Source: Nisaea nitritireducens
GTDB lineage: Bacteria > Pseudomonadota > Alphaproteobacteria > Thalassobaculales > Thalassobaculaceae
DNA length: 64,000 bases
NCBI RefSeq assembly: GCF_014904795.1
Contig: NZ_JACZFS010000031.1
Location: 1 to 64,000, forward strand
Reading direction: 5' to 3'
This document shows, piece after piece, positions 26,906 through 35,802 of this stretch; within the stretch, counting starts at the first letter, position 1; each line of letters begins with the position of its first letter. The position numbers and the translations under genes are program-made. The notes beneath the pieces are model-generated. The model was not told where the DNA came from, did not search any database, and was given only the letters and a program-made list of their open reading frames with translations.

Positions 26906-27688
26906 ATGCTTGAACTCAGTCAGGAACAGATCGCCGAGTACAAGAGATCCGGGATTTTTTCTTTTCGGATGCATGAGGCAAGCAGTCGCTTGCTTTCAGA
27001 TATTCGCACACGGGTAAATCGCTGTTTTCCTGAACCGGCGAAATACTACACGTCGATGGACGATGAGACCTACCGGTCGATCGTTGCCGAAGCGCAAGAT
27101 GAAATAAACGCTCTCTCTTTTACGACTGAATTTTGTCGCCTTGAAAAACAGAGGATCGAAAATATTCTTCAAAATAGCGATTTTTCAGTCACCAGAATTT
27201 CATATCTTCGAGCGACGCGCCCAAATAAAAAAAGCATTCAGGAAAATGTTGGATTTCACAGAGAATCATTCTGGAATGAAAACATGAAATATGGGGTCAA
27301 CATTTGGATTCCATTACTAAATGTAACACCTTCCAATAGTTTACAGTACGTCCCTGAAAGCCAGAACATTCCGGACGCGAATATAGAAACTATAAATGAA
27401 GGCGAAAAGAGCAACACGGTTGCAAAACATTCGTCAGGCCACAAAATCGGACTGCTTTATGATGTAAAAACCATCACGGGAGGCGTTGATTTTTCGAACA
27501 TCAAGCGAATCTCTCTGCCCGAAGATCACTATGTGATCTTTGATACCAATCTGATTCACGGCGCAGCAAGCAACGAGAGCACAGACATCCGCTTCAGTCT
27601 CGACTTTCGCGTGCTGCCGTACGGCAAGATCGACGAGGATCTTGGTAACTTCGCGTCCCAAGGTAAAATGTGGACCCGGCTCGGATAG
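26906..27688 (+). CDS. putative Fe(II)/2OG dioxygenase (phytanoyl-CoA dioxygenase-like)
   Basis: A 260-aa protein with elements of a 2-oxoglutarate oxygenase. GFHRESFW supplies H-x-E, as in the clavaminate synthase-type triad rather than the usual H-x-D. DTNLIHGAASN supplies the distal histidine and DIRFSLDFRV the arginine. The start at 26906 (MLELSQEQIAEY) is chosen because homologue-like sequence begins there; an in-frame codon exists 75 bp upstream. The AT content is slightly above average. Placed among sugar genes, it may hydroxylate or oxidise a sugar or a polyketide-like group; that is inference. Confidence 0.7.
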   Translation: MLELSQEQIAEYKRSGIFSFRMHEASSRLLSDIRTRVNRCFPEPAKYYTSMDDETYRSIVAEAQDEINALSFTTEFCRLEKQRIENILQNSDFSVTRISYLRATRPNKKSIQENVGFHRESFWNENMKYGVNIWIPLLNVTPSNSLQYVPESQNIPDANIETINEGEKSNTVAKHSSGHKIGLLYDVKTITGGVDFSNIKRISLPEDHYVIFDTNLIHGAASNESTDIRFSLDFRVLPYGKIDEDLGNFASQGKMWTRLG

Positions 27689-27750
27689 CTTCCCGGTATG
27701 ACAAAGCAAGATAGGCTGCTCATTCTTTGAACCGGATACGATGAAGAGCC

Positions 27751-29382
27751 CTAGGTTCGCGGTGCGCGCGCTTTCTCGACAATGAAATTGCCCATCACCA
27801 GCGCATCCAGGCCGGTCGAGGCAAAGGTAGAAATCGCTTCCAGCGGCGTCTCGACAATCGGCTGCCCCTTGATGTTAAAGCTTGTGTTCATCACGGACGG
27901 GACGCCTGTTTCATTCGCAAAAGTCTTGATGACGGCATGGAACCTCGGATTGCTCTCGGCAGAGACTGTTTGCACACGCGCCGTCCCGTTCAGATGGGTG
28001 ACGCCTCCCAGAACGGCTTTCTTCTCTTCCAGAACCGGGAATGCCTTTGTCATGTATGGCGAAGGCTTGGACATCTCGAAAAGAGTGGATGCCTCTTCCT
28101 CAAGCGTCGCCGGAGCGAACGGGCGGAATTCCTCACGGAACTTCACACGGGCATTGACCTCATCCTTCATCTCCACGCTGCGCGGATCCGCCAGGATAGA
28201 ACGATTTCCCAGCGCCCGCGGGCCGAACTCGGAGCGCCCCTGGAACCAGCCGACAATCTTTCCTTCGGCGAGCCAGCGCGCCACCTCTTCTTCCGGCGCA
28301 TCGCTCTCACGGAATGCCGTGCCGGTCAGATCAAGAGCAGCCTTGATCGTATCGTCCGCAGCAGAGGAAGACGGGCCGAGATAAACGTCCGAAAGAGGCT
28401 GCGGACGATCACCGGCGGCAAAAGCGCCATGGTAAGCGCATCCAAGCGCCAGACCACGGTCGGATGAAGCGGGCTGAACAAAGAGATCACTGAGAGACAG
28501 CAACTGGTCGAGTTTCAGATTTGCCGAGCAATTCAGACCGACGCCGCCAGCCAAAGCCAGCCGGGACCGGCCGGTTTTTTTCTGTATCATCTCGACGACC
28601 GAAATCGCGCAGGCTTCAAGCGCCTGTTGCGTGGCAAAGGCGACATCCATCAAGCGCTCGTCGATCGGGTCACCAAGACGCCGCGGCTCACCCAGAAAGT
28701 CGACGAGCTTCTGGCTGTAATAGGGCTCCAGACGAGATTTCGGCGCGGGATCGCTGCGGATAAAGTCAGGATCGATCAGATAGCCGTCCGCAGTCGGCTT
28801 GGCGAAAACCGTCAGGTCGTATTTCTCTTTGCCGTAGGCCGCCAACCCCATGACCTTGAACTCGTCCTCGCCCGGCATGAATCCGAGATAGGACGTCATC
28901 GTTGCGTAGAACATGCCGAGAGAATTCGAATTCGGGAACGAGCCCAGCATCTCGATGCCCTTCTCGGAATCCGCAATTCCGTATGCGCCGCTGAGACGGT
29001 CGCCATAGGCGTCGTAGGACAGCACGAAGGTGTCGTCGGCCGGTGCGTGGTAGTAGGCGGAAGCGAGATGCGCCATCTGGTGATTGATCATCTCCACCGG
29101 AGGGCAATGGCCGAAATAATAAGTGATATAATCGCGAATGCGCCCGGGCATATCGTCATAGGTTTCGCCCGGATGAACGATCCCATCGATGTCCTGCATC
29201 GTGAGCCCGGCATGCTTGAGGCACGCGGAGATGGCGCGGATCGGTATCTGGCCGTATGCCCCCTTCATGCGAAGAATGCGCTCTTCCTCAATGGCGGCCA
29301 CGACCTTGCCGTCGCAAATCAGCGCAGCGCCGGCATCATGCTGATTGAGCGTGACGCCTCCATGTATCCCCAGGATATTCAC
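27751..29382 (-). CDS. O-carbamoyltransferase (NodU/CmcH family)
   Basis: This enzyme would transfer a carbamoyl group from carbamoyl phosphate, via carbamoyl-AMP, to a sugar hydroxyl. The 543-aa protein has the N-terminal Kae1/HSP70-like fold (ILGIHGGVTLNQHDAGAAL, then INHQMAHLASAYY with metal-binding histidines and LSYDAYGD). The C-terminal YrdC-like signature is GWFQGRSEFGPRALGNRSILADPR. The start is GTG. It runs opposite to its neighbours in the sugar island and may be transcribed alone. It suggests that the final sugar or glycan is carbamoylated. Confidence 0.93.
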   Translation of the reverse strand: MNILGIHGGVTLNQHDAGAALICDGKVVAAIEEERILRMKGAYGQIPIRAISACLKHAGLTMQDIDGIVHPGETYDDMPGRIRDYITYYFGHCPPVEMINHQMAHLASAYYHAPADDTFVLSYDAYGDRLSGAYGIADSEKGIEMLGSFPNSNSLGMFYATMTSYLGFMPGEDEFKVMGLAAYGKEKYDLTVFAKPTADGYLIDPDFIRSDPAPKSRLEPYYSQKLVDFLGEPRRLGDPIDERLMDVAFATQQALEACAISVVEMIQKKTGRSRLALAGGVGLNCSANLKLDQLLSLSDLFVQPASSDRGLALGCAYHGAFAAGDRPQPLSDVYLGPSSSAADDTIKAALDLTGTAFRESDAPEEEVARWLAEGKIVGWFQGRSEFGPRALGNRSILADPRSVEMKDEVNARVKFREEFRPFAPATLEEEASTLFEMSKPSPYMTKAFPVLEEKKAVLGGVTHLNGTARVQTVSAESNPRFHAVIKTFANETGVPSVMNTSFNIKGQPIVETPLEAISTFASTGLDALVMGNFIVEKARAPRT

Positions 29383-29599
29383 TTAGCGCTGCTTCCGCTT
29401 CGAACGTTTGACATGCCGGATTCTGCATTCAGGAACACAGAAACACCACTCTGATCTTGTCGTCGATGCCTGAGCCGATCTCCGAGACTTATTATAGAGG
29501 GCTTGCGGCTTGAAACTTGCATTGCCTTTCCGGGTCTGGGAAAACGCATGCGGTCTCGCTTTCCCACTTTGGATACGAAACGGCTGCTTGGAGATAGGT

Positions 29600-30184
29600 T
29601 TGCCGCATATTCAGCGTTTCCTTGAACTGGCGGGCGAGGTTTGCCGATCGCTTGATCCGGCAGCGATTGAGGACATGGCACTGACGCTGAAGCGCGTTCG
29701 TGACGGCGGCGGACGCCTGTTCATTCTTGGCGTCGGCGGCAGCGCCGGAAATGCAAGTCATGCGGTGAACGATTTCCGCAAACTCTGCGGCATCGAAGCC
29801 TACGCCCCGACCGATAATGTTTCCGAACTCACCGCCCGCACCAACGACGAAGGATGGGAAACCGTTTTTCGCGAGTGGCTCAAGACCAGCCGGGCACGGG
29901 CCGAGGATGCGCTGCTGATATTCTCCGTCGGTGGCGGCGATGCGGAACGAGGCGTTTCGATGAATCTGGTGCATGCGATCGATCTGGCACGCCAGCGCGG
30001 CATGGCGATCTGTTCAATTGTCGGGCGCGATGAGGGCCACGCGGCACAGCACAGCACCCACGCAATCATTGTTCCGCAGGTTGACCCGAACCTGGTCACT
30101 CCGATTTCAGAGGCGTTTCAGTCTGTGATTTGGCACGCCCTTGTAAGTCACCCGGAATTGCAAATCGCCGAGACCACATGGTGA
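29600..30184 (+). CDS. SIS-domain sugar-phosphate isomerase (GmhA-like)
   Basis: A 194-aa sugar isomerase domain protein resembling sedoheptulose-7-phosphate isomerase. The phosphate-binding loop GVGGSAGNASHAVNDFRK and the second loop FSVGGGDAERG are present, with the C-terminal ITPISEAFQSVIWH helix. I prefer a TTG start at 29600, which has GGAGATAGG just upstream. An in-frame ATG at 29510 would add 30 residues unlike the family. It overlaps the transaldolase gene (TGATG). Next to transaldolase, a heptulose-phosphate substrate is likely. Confidence 0.85.
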   Translation: MPHIQRFLELAGEVCRSLDPAAIEDMALTLKRVRDGGGRLFILGVGGSAGNASHAVNDFRKLCGIEAYAPTDNVSELTARTNDEGWETVFREWLKTSRARAEDALLIFSVGGGDAERGVSMNLVHAIDLARQRGMAICSIVGRDEGHAAQHSTHAIIVPQVDPNLVTPISEAFQSVIWHALVSHPELQIAETTW

Positions 30185-30936
30185 TGTCAGAGCGCAAATC
30201 CTTCCTCGCCCCGGTTTCCGTTTCCGGCCTTTCCGTCGCGGTCTATGCAGACGGGGCCGACCTTGCGACCATCGCGGCGCGCGCCAAGGATCCTTTGATC
30301 AAAGGTTTCACGACGAATCCAACCCTCATGCGCAAGAGTGGTATCCAGAACTATGAGCGCTTCGCCAAGGACGCCCTCGCTCTGGTCGATGGCCGGCCGA
30401 TCAGCTTTGAGGTATTCGCTGACGATTTCGCGACAATGGAGAAACAGGCCCGACGGATTGCATCCTGGGGAAGCAATGTTTCGGTCAAGATCCCGGTTAC
30501 CAACACCAAAGGCGAGTCCGCAGCGTCGCTGATCCGTTTGCTGTCCGCCGAGGGAATTTCGGTAAATGTAACAGCCATCATGACTGCGGCGCAGGTCCAG
30601 GCTGTCAGTGCGGCTTTACATGCCGACACACCCGCCATCGTCTCCGTCTTCGCCGGACGTATCGCCGATACCGGCTGCGACCCGGTGCCCGTCATGCAGC
30701 ACTGCAAGAGCATTCTCGGTGACAAACCGGCGGCGAAACTGCTCTGGGCAAGCCCGCGCGAAGTACTCAACCTGTTCCAAGCCGATACAGCCGGCTGTGA
30801 CATCATCACGGTTACGGATGATCTACTGACGAAGCTGGTTAATATCGGCAAGGATCTGGATGCATTCTCACTTGAGACGGTGAAGATGTTCTTCGATGAC
30901 GCAACGTCGGCTGGATACAGTATTGTCACCGACTAG
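30184..30936 (+). CDS. transaldolase family protein
   Basis: A short-form transaldolase of 250 aa, similar to the MipB/TalC branch but somewhat diverged. The Schiff-base lysine lies in SVKIPVTNTKG, the substrate loop in FTTNPTLMRKSG, and later strands read VNVTAIMTAAQ, SVFAGRIADTG and LLWASPREV. The ATG at 30184 overlaps the stop of the SIS gene; two other in-frame starts lie 3 and 6 bp upstream. Transaldolase next to a GmhA-like isomerase would feed sedoheptulose-7-phosphate into a heptose pathway. A different aldol reaction on a modified sugar is also possible. Confidence 0.88.
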   Translation: MSERKSFLAPVSVSGLSVAVYADGADLATIAARAKDPLIKGFTTNPTLMRKSGIQNYERFAKDALALVDGRPISFEVFADDFATMEKQARRIASWGSNVSVKIPVTNTKGESAASLIRLLSAEGISVNVTAIMTAAQVQAVSAALHADTPAIVSVFAGRIADTGCDPVPVMQHCKSILGDKPAAKLLWASPREVLNLFQADTAGCDIITVTDDLLTKLVNIGKDLDAFSLETVKMFFDDATSAGYSIVTD

Positions 30937-30981
30937 AATTTTAATCGGTCTGAAGCAGACAAATTCAGGGGAGTGAACCCG

Positions 30982-31995
30982 TTGGCAAATCGATTCAAGA
31001 AGGTCCTGGTTACGGGTGGGGCCGGATATGTGGGAAGCCTGCTGATCCCCCAACTGCTGGATCAGGGCTACGAAGTCGTCTCCTACGACATTCAATTCTT
31101 CGGTGATGACTTTCTGCCGAAGAACGATCCCAAGCTGACCTCCGTCAAAGGCGACATCCGCGACACGGCGGCTTTGTCAGCAGCCCTCAAGGGCTGCGAT
31201 GCGGTGATCAACCTTGCCTGCATCTCCAACGATGCCAGCTTCGAGCTCAATGAATCGCTGAGCGAGACCATCAATTTCGATGCCTTCGAGCCGATGGTGA
31301 TCGCCGCCAAGGCGGCTGGCGTGAAGCGTTTCGTCTATGCCTCCTCCAGTTCCGTCTATGGCGTCTCCGACCAGCCTGACGTGAAAGAGGATCACCCCCT
31401 GCTACCGCTGACCCTCTACAACAAGTTCAAGGGCATGTGCGAGCCGCTGCTGTTCAAGCACCAGAGCCCGGACTTCGTCTGCGTGACCATCCGCCCGGCC
31501 ACGGTCTGCGGTTATGGCCCGCGTCAGCGTCTGGACCTCTCGGTCAATATCCTGACCAACCATGCCATCAATAACGGCAAGATCACCGTGTTCGGCGGCG
31601 ACCAGCTGCGCCCGAACCTGCACATTCAGGACATGTGCAATCTCTACAAGATGCTGCTTGAGGTCGAGGACGAGAAAATCGCCGGCGAGACCTTCAATGC
31701 CGGCTACCAGAACCAGTCGATCATGGATATCGCCAGGATCGTCAAGAAGGTGGTCGAGCAGGAAATGCCGGAGCTTGGGGATATCGAGCTCGTTACCACG
31801 CCGAGCGACGACAACCGCTCCTATCACATCAATTCCGACAAGATCGCGGACAAGCTCGGCTTCCGCCCGGAACACTCCATCGAGGATGCCGTCCGCGATC
31901 TCGTCAAAGCGTTCAAGGCGGACAAGCTGCCCGAGCCGATGACCGATGATTTCTACTACAATGTCAAAAGGCTCAAGGCGATCAACGCGTCCTGA
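30982..31995 (+). CDS. NAD-dependent nucleotide-sugar epimerase/dehydratase
   Basis: An extended SDR enzyme with the motif VLVTGGAGYVGSLLIPQLL, the serine segment VYASSSSVYG and LYNKFKGMCE, in which Y and K are spaced as in the catalytic YxxxK. Segments such as TIRPATVCGYGPRQRLD and RPNLHIQDM resemble GDP- and UDP-sugar epimerases and GDP-heptose enzymes. The start is uncertain: GTG at 30973 lies directly on the purine run, while TTG at 30982 has GGGGAG at good spacing, so I prefer the latter. It follows transaldolase by 45 bp and precedes a second SDR, so a shared transcript is likely. Confidence 0.87.
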   Translation: MANRFKKVLVTGGAGYVGSLLIPQLLDQGYEVVSYDIQFFGDDFLPKNDPKLTSVKGDIRDTAALSAALKGCDAVINLACISNDASFELNESLSETINFDAFEPMVIAAKAAGVKRFVYASSSSVYGVSDQPDVKEDHPLLPLTLYNKFKGMCEPLLFKHQSPDFVCVTIRPATVCGYGPRQRLDLSVNILTNHAINNGKITVFGGDQLRPNLHIQDMCNLYKMLLEVEDEKIAGETFNAGYQNQSIMDIARIVKKVVEQEMPELGDIELVTTPSDDNRSYHINSDKIADKLGFRPEHSIEDAVRDLVKAFKADKLPEPMTDDFYYNVKRLKAINAS

Positions 31996-32076
31996 TCCTG
32001 ACCTGCTGATATTCCGGAGCTGCCGCAGGGTAGCTCCGGGTCAGGTGATTCTCGGCAAACAAAGAGCAGCGAGATA

Positions 32077-33069
32077 ATGACGAAGACATATGCAATTCTC
32101 GGCGGCGGCGGCAGCTTCGGCATCCATGCCGCGAAATACCTGCTCGACAATGCCGACCCGAAGAAAGTGATCGGCATCGGCCGCAACCCGTTGCGCCCGG
32201 AGCCTTTCTCGCTCGATATCGAAAGCCACCCGAAATACGAATACCACGCGCGCCATATCACCTATGAGCTCGACCTTCTGCTCGAGCTGCTGGACGAGAA
32301 AAAGCCGGACGTCATCGTCTGCTTCGCCGCGCAAGGCGAAGGCGCGGTCTCCTGGAAACATTCGTGGCGCTTCTTCGAGACCAACTGCGTCGGCCTTTCG
32401 CACCTGACCGAGGAACTGGCCAAACGCGACTACCTTGAGCGCTTCATCCAGATCGGCACGTCCGAGCTTTACGGCTCGGTCGAGCATGCGGCCAAGGAGG
32501 ACGACCCGATCCGTCCGTCCAGCCCCTATTCGGCGTCGAAAGCCGCTTTCGACCTGCATCTGATGGCCGTCTCGAAGCATCTGTCCTTCCCGATGAACAT
32601 CATCCGGCCCTGCAATGCCTATTGTCCCGGCCAGCTTTTGCACCGGGTCATCCCGCGGACAATCGTGATGGCCAAGAAAGGGGAGAAACTTCCCCTGCAT
32701 GGCGGCGGCAAGGCCGAGAAATCCTACATCCATGCCCGCGATCTCGGTCGCGCCATCCATCTGGTTGCAGAAAAGGCGCCGCTCGGCACCGTCTATAATG
32801 CGGGTTCCGCCGAGCCGACATCAATCCGCCGCGTCGTCGAGCTCTGTGCCGATGCGCTTGGCAAACCGTTCGAGGAGATCTGCGAGGTTGCCGGTGAGCG
32901 TCTCGGACAGGATTCCCGCTACTGGCTCGACAGCAGCGCCATCAAGCGCGATGTCGGCTGGGAAGCGGAGATTGGCTGGGAACAGGGCCTCGCCGAAATG
33001 GTCGCGTGGGCCGACACCTACTGGGACCAGATCAAGGACTGGCCGACCGGCTACACGCTGCGAGGATGA
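32077..33069 (+). CDS. NAD-dependent nucleotide-sugar dehydratase/epimerase
   Basis: A 330-aa SDR enzyme with ILGGGGSFGIHAAKYLL at the N-terminus, an IGTSELYGS segment and SPYSASKAAFDLH (YxxxK). It aligns with dTDP-glucose 4,6-dehydratase-like and GDP-mannose dehydratase-like enzymes; IIRPCNAYCPGQ and EKSYIHARDLGRAI are typical. Its stop overlaps the start of the thiamine enzyme alpha subunit (ATGA), a strong hint that a keto sugar made here is handed to that enzyme. Confidence 0.87.
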   Translation: MTKTYAILGGGGSFGIHAAKYLLDNADPKKVIGIGRNPLRPEPFSLDIESHPKYEYHARHITYELDLLLELLDEKKPDVIVCFAAQGEGAVSWKHSWRFFETNCVGLSHLTEELAKRDYLERFIQIGTSELYGSVEHAAKEDDPIRPSSPYSASKAAFDLHLMAVSKHLSFPMNIIRPCNAYCPGQLLHRVIPRTIVMAKKGEKLPLHGGGKAEKSYIHARDLGRAIHLVAEKAPLGTVYNAGSAEPTSIRRVVELCADALGKPFEEICEVAGERLGQDSRYWLDSSAIKRDVGWEAEIGWEQGLAEMVAWADTYWDQIKDWPTGYTLRG

Positions 33070-34076
33070 GCATGACGCCGAAAGCTGCAATCGGCGGAAA
33101 CACCCGTCCGGAGATTGATGTCCGGCGGGAGCTCTATCGCTCCATGCTGCGAACGCGCCGTGTCGAAGAAGCCATCGTCGACCGCTATACCGAGCAGGAA
33201 ATGCGTTGCCCGGTGCATATCTGTATCGGGCAGGAAGCGCCGCCAACCGGCATCTCCGCGCATCTGCAAAAGCAGGATCACGTCTATAGCGCCCATCGCA
33301 GCCACGGCCATTACCTGGCCAAAGGCGGCGACATGCCGGCGATGATCGCGGAGATCTACGGCAAGTCCGACGGCTGCGCGGTCGGCAAAGGCGGCAGCCA
33401 GCATCTGATCGACCTCGATGCCGGCTTTATCTGCTCCGCGCCGATCCTCGCCAGCACGATTTCGGTCGGTGTGGGGGATGCCTGGGCCGCGCGGCGGCGC
33501 GGTGAGGACCGCGTCATCGTGATCTATTTCGGCGACGGCTCCACCGAGGAAGGCGCCTTTCACGAAGCCCTGAACTTCGCCGGTGTGAACAAGCTGCCGA
33601 TCGTCTTCGTCTGCGAGAACAATCTCTATTCCGTACACACGTCGCTGGAGACCCGCCAGCCGGAGAACCAGACCGTGCGCCGCCTTGGGCCTCCCAATGG
33701 AATGGAGAGCTTCGATGGTGACGGGAACGACGTGGAAGCGGTCTGGCGGCTTGCGGACTATGCCGTGAACAAGGCCCGGAACGGAGGCGGCCCGACGCTG
33801 CTTGAATTCCACACCTATCGCTGGATGGAACATTGCGGCCCGCTCGATGATACCCATCTCGGCTACCGTAGCGCCGAGGAGCTGGAAAGCTGGAAGGCCC
33901 GCTGCCCGGTCGACACGTATCGCGACCGGTTGATCCAGGATGGCTCTGTCGATCAGGCCTGGCTGGAGAGCGAGGAAGAGACGCTTCACAAAGAGATCGA
34001 AGCCGCCTTCACTGCCGCCCAGAACAGCCCCTTCCCAGAGGCGGAAGAACTCTTCCGCCACGTATATCCGGAATGA
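33066..34076 (+). CDS. thiamine-diphosphate E1-type enzyme, alpha subunit
   Basis: A homologue of the alpha subunit of pyruvate/acetoin dehydrogenase E1, 336 aa. The thiamine-diphosphate motif begins GDGSTEEGAFHEALNF and ends VCENNLYS (GDG...N). SAHRSHGHYLAKGGD and GKGGSQHLIDL match the family. The loop TYRWMEHCGPLDDTH departs from the dehydrogenase RxxGHSxxDP loop and is like that of E1 proteins from polysaccharide loci. The beta subunit follows. No lipoyl E2 or E3 genes are nearby, so the pair probably performs a lipoate-free C-C bond reaction. Confidence 0.85.
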   Translation: MSMTPKAAIGGNTRPEIDVRRELYRSMLRTRRVEEAIVDRYTEQEMRCPVHICIGQEAPPTGISAHLQKQDHVYSAHRSHGHYLAKGGDMPAMIAEIYGKSDGCAVGKGGSQHLIDLDAGFICSAPILASTISVGVGDAWAARRRGEDRVIVIYFGDGSTEEGAFHEALNFAGVNKLPIVFVCENNLYSVHTSLETRQPENQTVRRLGPPNGMESFDGDGNDVEAVWRLADYAVNKARNGGGPTLLEFHTYRWMEHCGPLDDTHLGYRSAEELESWKARCPVDTYRDRLIQDGSVDQAWLESEEETLHKEIEAAFTAAQNSPFPEAEELFRHVYPE

Positions 34077-34089
34077 CGGGCGCCGCGCG

Positions 34090-35142
34090 ATGACCAGGGA
34101 AATCAAATATTTCGAAGCCCTGCGCGAAGCCCAGGCGCAATGCCTGGAAAGCGACCGGGATGTTGTCGTCATGGGGCTGGGCGTGCCCGGCCCGACCGGA
34201 GTCTTCGGCACCACCAAGAATCTGATCGACGATTACGGCCCGGACCGAGTGCTCGACATGCCCTCCTCCGAAAACGCCATGACCGGCATGCTTCTGGGCG
34301 CCAGCAGCAACGGCATGCGGCCGATCATGGTGCATATGCGGGTCGATTTCGCGGTGCTCTCCATGGAGCCGCTCGTCAATCAGGCAGCCAAATGGCACTA
34401 CATGTATGGCGGCAAGATGCGGGCGCCGCTGACGGTGCGGATGATCATCGGCCAGGGCTGGGGCCAGGGCCCTCAGCACTCGCAGGCCCTGCAGGCCTGG
34501 TTCGCGCATATTCCCGGCCTGAAAGTCATCATGCCGACGACGGCGCATGACGCGAAAGGCATGCTGATCTCGGCCGTGCGTGACGACGCGCCGGTCATTT
34601 CGATAGAGCATCGCTGGCTCTACGGTGTCAGCGGCGCCGTACCGGAAGAAATGTACGAGACCCCGATCGGCAAGGCCCGCATCATGCGGCCGGGCAAGGA
34701 CGTCACCATCGTGGCCGCATCCTATGCCAGCCTGCTTGCCCTGCGGGCCGCGGAAATGCTGGCCGATGCCGGGATCGATGCCGAGGTTCTGGACCTGCGC
34801 ACCATCACGCCGCTGGACCGGGAAAGCATTGTCGCGAGTGTCCGCAAAACCGGTCGGCTGGTTGTTGCCGACACAGGTACGGCCGAATTTGGCATCAGCG
34901 CAGAGATCGTCTGCGCCGCTGTCGAGGGCGCATCAGAGAGCCTGAAATCCGCACCGCGCCGGGTCGGCCTGCCCTCCGTGCCGACGCCGACATCACCGGC
35001 CCTGAGCGAGCATTTCTACCCACGTGCCATCCATATCGCGGAAGCGGCGGCGGCAACCCTCGGAGCTAAACTCCAGTTCACGGAACCTGAGACCGGCAAA
35101 TGGCACGACGTGCCGGACCCGAGCTTCACCGGACCTTACTGA
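34090..35142 (+). CDS. thiamine-diphosphate E1-type enzyme, beta subunit
   Basis: The 350-aa partner of the alpha subunit, 13 bp downstream. The cofactor-activating glutamate lies in DMPSSENAMTG, and the family segments MVHMRVDFAVLSMEPLVNQ, GPQHSQALQAWFAHIPGL and VISIEHRWLYG follow. The C-terminal transketolase-C domain includes IVAASYASLLALRAAE and DLRTITPLD. In dehydrogenase complexes this half also binds E2. Here the sugar-locus context suggests acyl transfer to a nucleotide- or phospho-sugar, making a branched or chain-extended sugar. The donor and acceptor are unknown. Confidence 0.86.
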   Translation: MTREIKYFEALREAQAQCLESDRDVVVMGLGVPGPTGVFGTTKNLIDDYGPDRVLDMPSSENAMTGMLLGASSNGMRPIMVHMRVDFAVLSMEPLVNQAAKWHYMYGGKMRAPLTVRMIIGQGWGQGPQHSQALQAWFAHIPGLKVIMPTTAHDAKGMLISAVRDDAPVISIEHRWLYGVSGAVPEEMYETPIGKARIMRPGKDVTIVAASYASLLALRAAEMLADAGIDAEVLDLRTITPLDRESIVASVRKTGRLVVADTGTAEFGISAEIVCAAVEGASESLKSAPRRVGLPSVPTPTSPALSEHFYPRAIHIAEAAAATLGAKLQFTEPETGKWHDVPDPSFTGPY

Positions 35143-35145
35143 CAT

Positions 35146-35802
35146 TCACGAGATAATCGTCCAGGCCCAATCGCCCTGGTAGCCGGCTTTCTTGAAAAGC
35201 GCGAGCCAGCCATCCGGGTAGTCATGGAACTCGGCCGTCAACACCCAGTCCTCGAACACGGCTTTCTGCTCTGGCGTGTGGTAGGAATCCACACGGACAA
35301 AGGCTTTCCCCTTGCCGACCCGGCCGATCTCGCGGAGCGCCCGGATCACACCGTCCCGCTTCTGGTTGTGAATCACGTCCAGCGCCAGCACAAGATCGAA
35401 GCTCCCGTCAGGGAATGGCAAAGCCTCGCAATTCCCCAGATGCAGCCGCCCGACCACCTCCGGCGGGCAATGCTTCAGGGCATATTCCGAGATATCGAGG
35501 CCGTAAACCTCAAGTCCGGGACAGGCATCGAGCAGATCCTTGACCAGAAAACCCTTGGCGCAGCCGATATCGAGTACCCGCATGCCCGGCTTCAATCCGT
35601 AATGCGCGACGATATCCCGGGCGACCGGCTGCCACCGTCCGTCATATCGGTATCCGCCATACCCGCACTCTCGCGGCCCGTCGAAATAATGCTCTCCAAA
35701 CTGCTTGGAGAGCCGAATCACTTCTGGGTCTTTGCCGACAGTGCGTTGCTGCAGGTTCCGCTTGGTCTTCGGCAATGCGCGCAGGAGATCGATCTCAGGC
35801 AT
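35146..35802 (-). CDS. class I SAM-dependent methyltransferase
   Basis: A 218-aa methyltransferase with motif I MRVLDIGCAKGFLVKDLL near residue 72, the acidic loop VYGLDISEYA and motif IV DLVLALDVIHNQKR. The fold is Methyltransf_11/25-like. It is the last gene of a minus-strand run of sugar genes and overlaps the upstream epimerase gene by 8 bp, so a sugar or sugar-nucleotide substrate is likely. Confidence 0.85.
   Translation of the reverse strand: MPEIDLLRALPKTKRNLQQRTVGKDPEVIRLSKQFGEHYFDGPRECGYGGYRYDGRWQPVARDIVAHYGLKPGMRVLDIGCAKGFLVKDLLDACPGLEVYGLDISEYALKHCPPEVVGRLHLGNCEALPFPDGSFDLVLALDVIHNQKRDGVIRALREIGRVGKGKAFVRVDSYHTPEQKAVFEDWVLTAEFHDYPDGWLALFKKAGYQGDWAWTIIS

Noticed and set aside
29510-29599. 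Upstream ATG for the GmhA-like SIS protein
   Set aside because: The extra 30 residues are unlike the family, and the TTG at 29600 has a better-placed GGAG.
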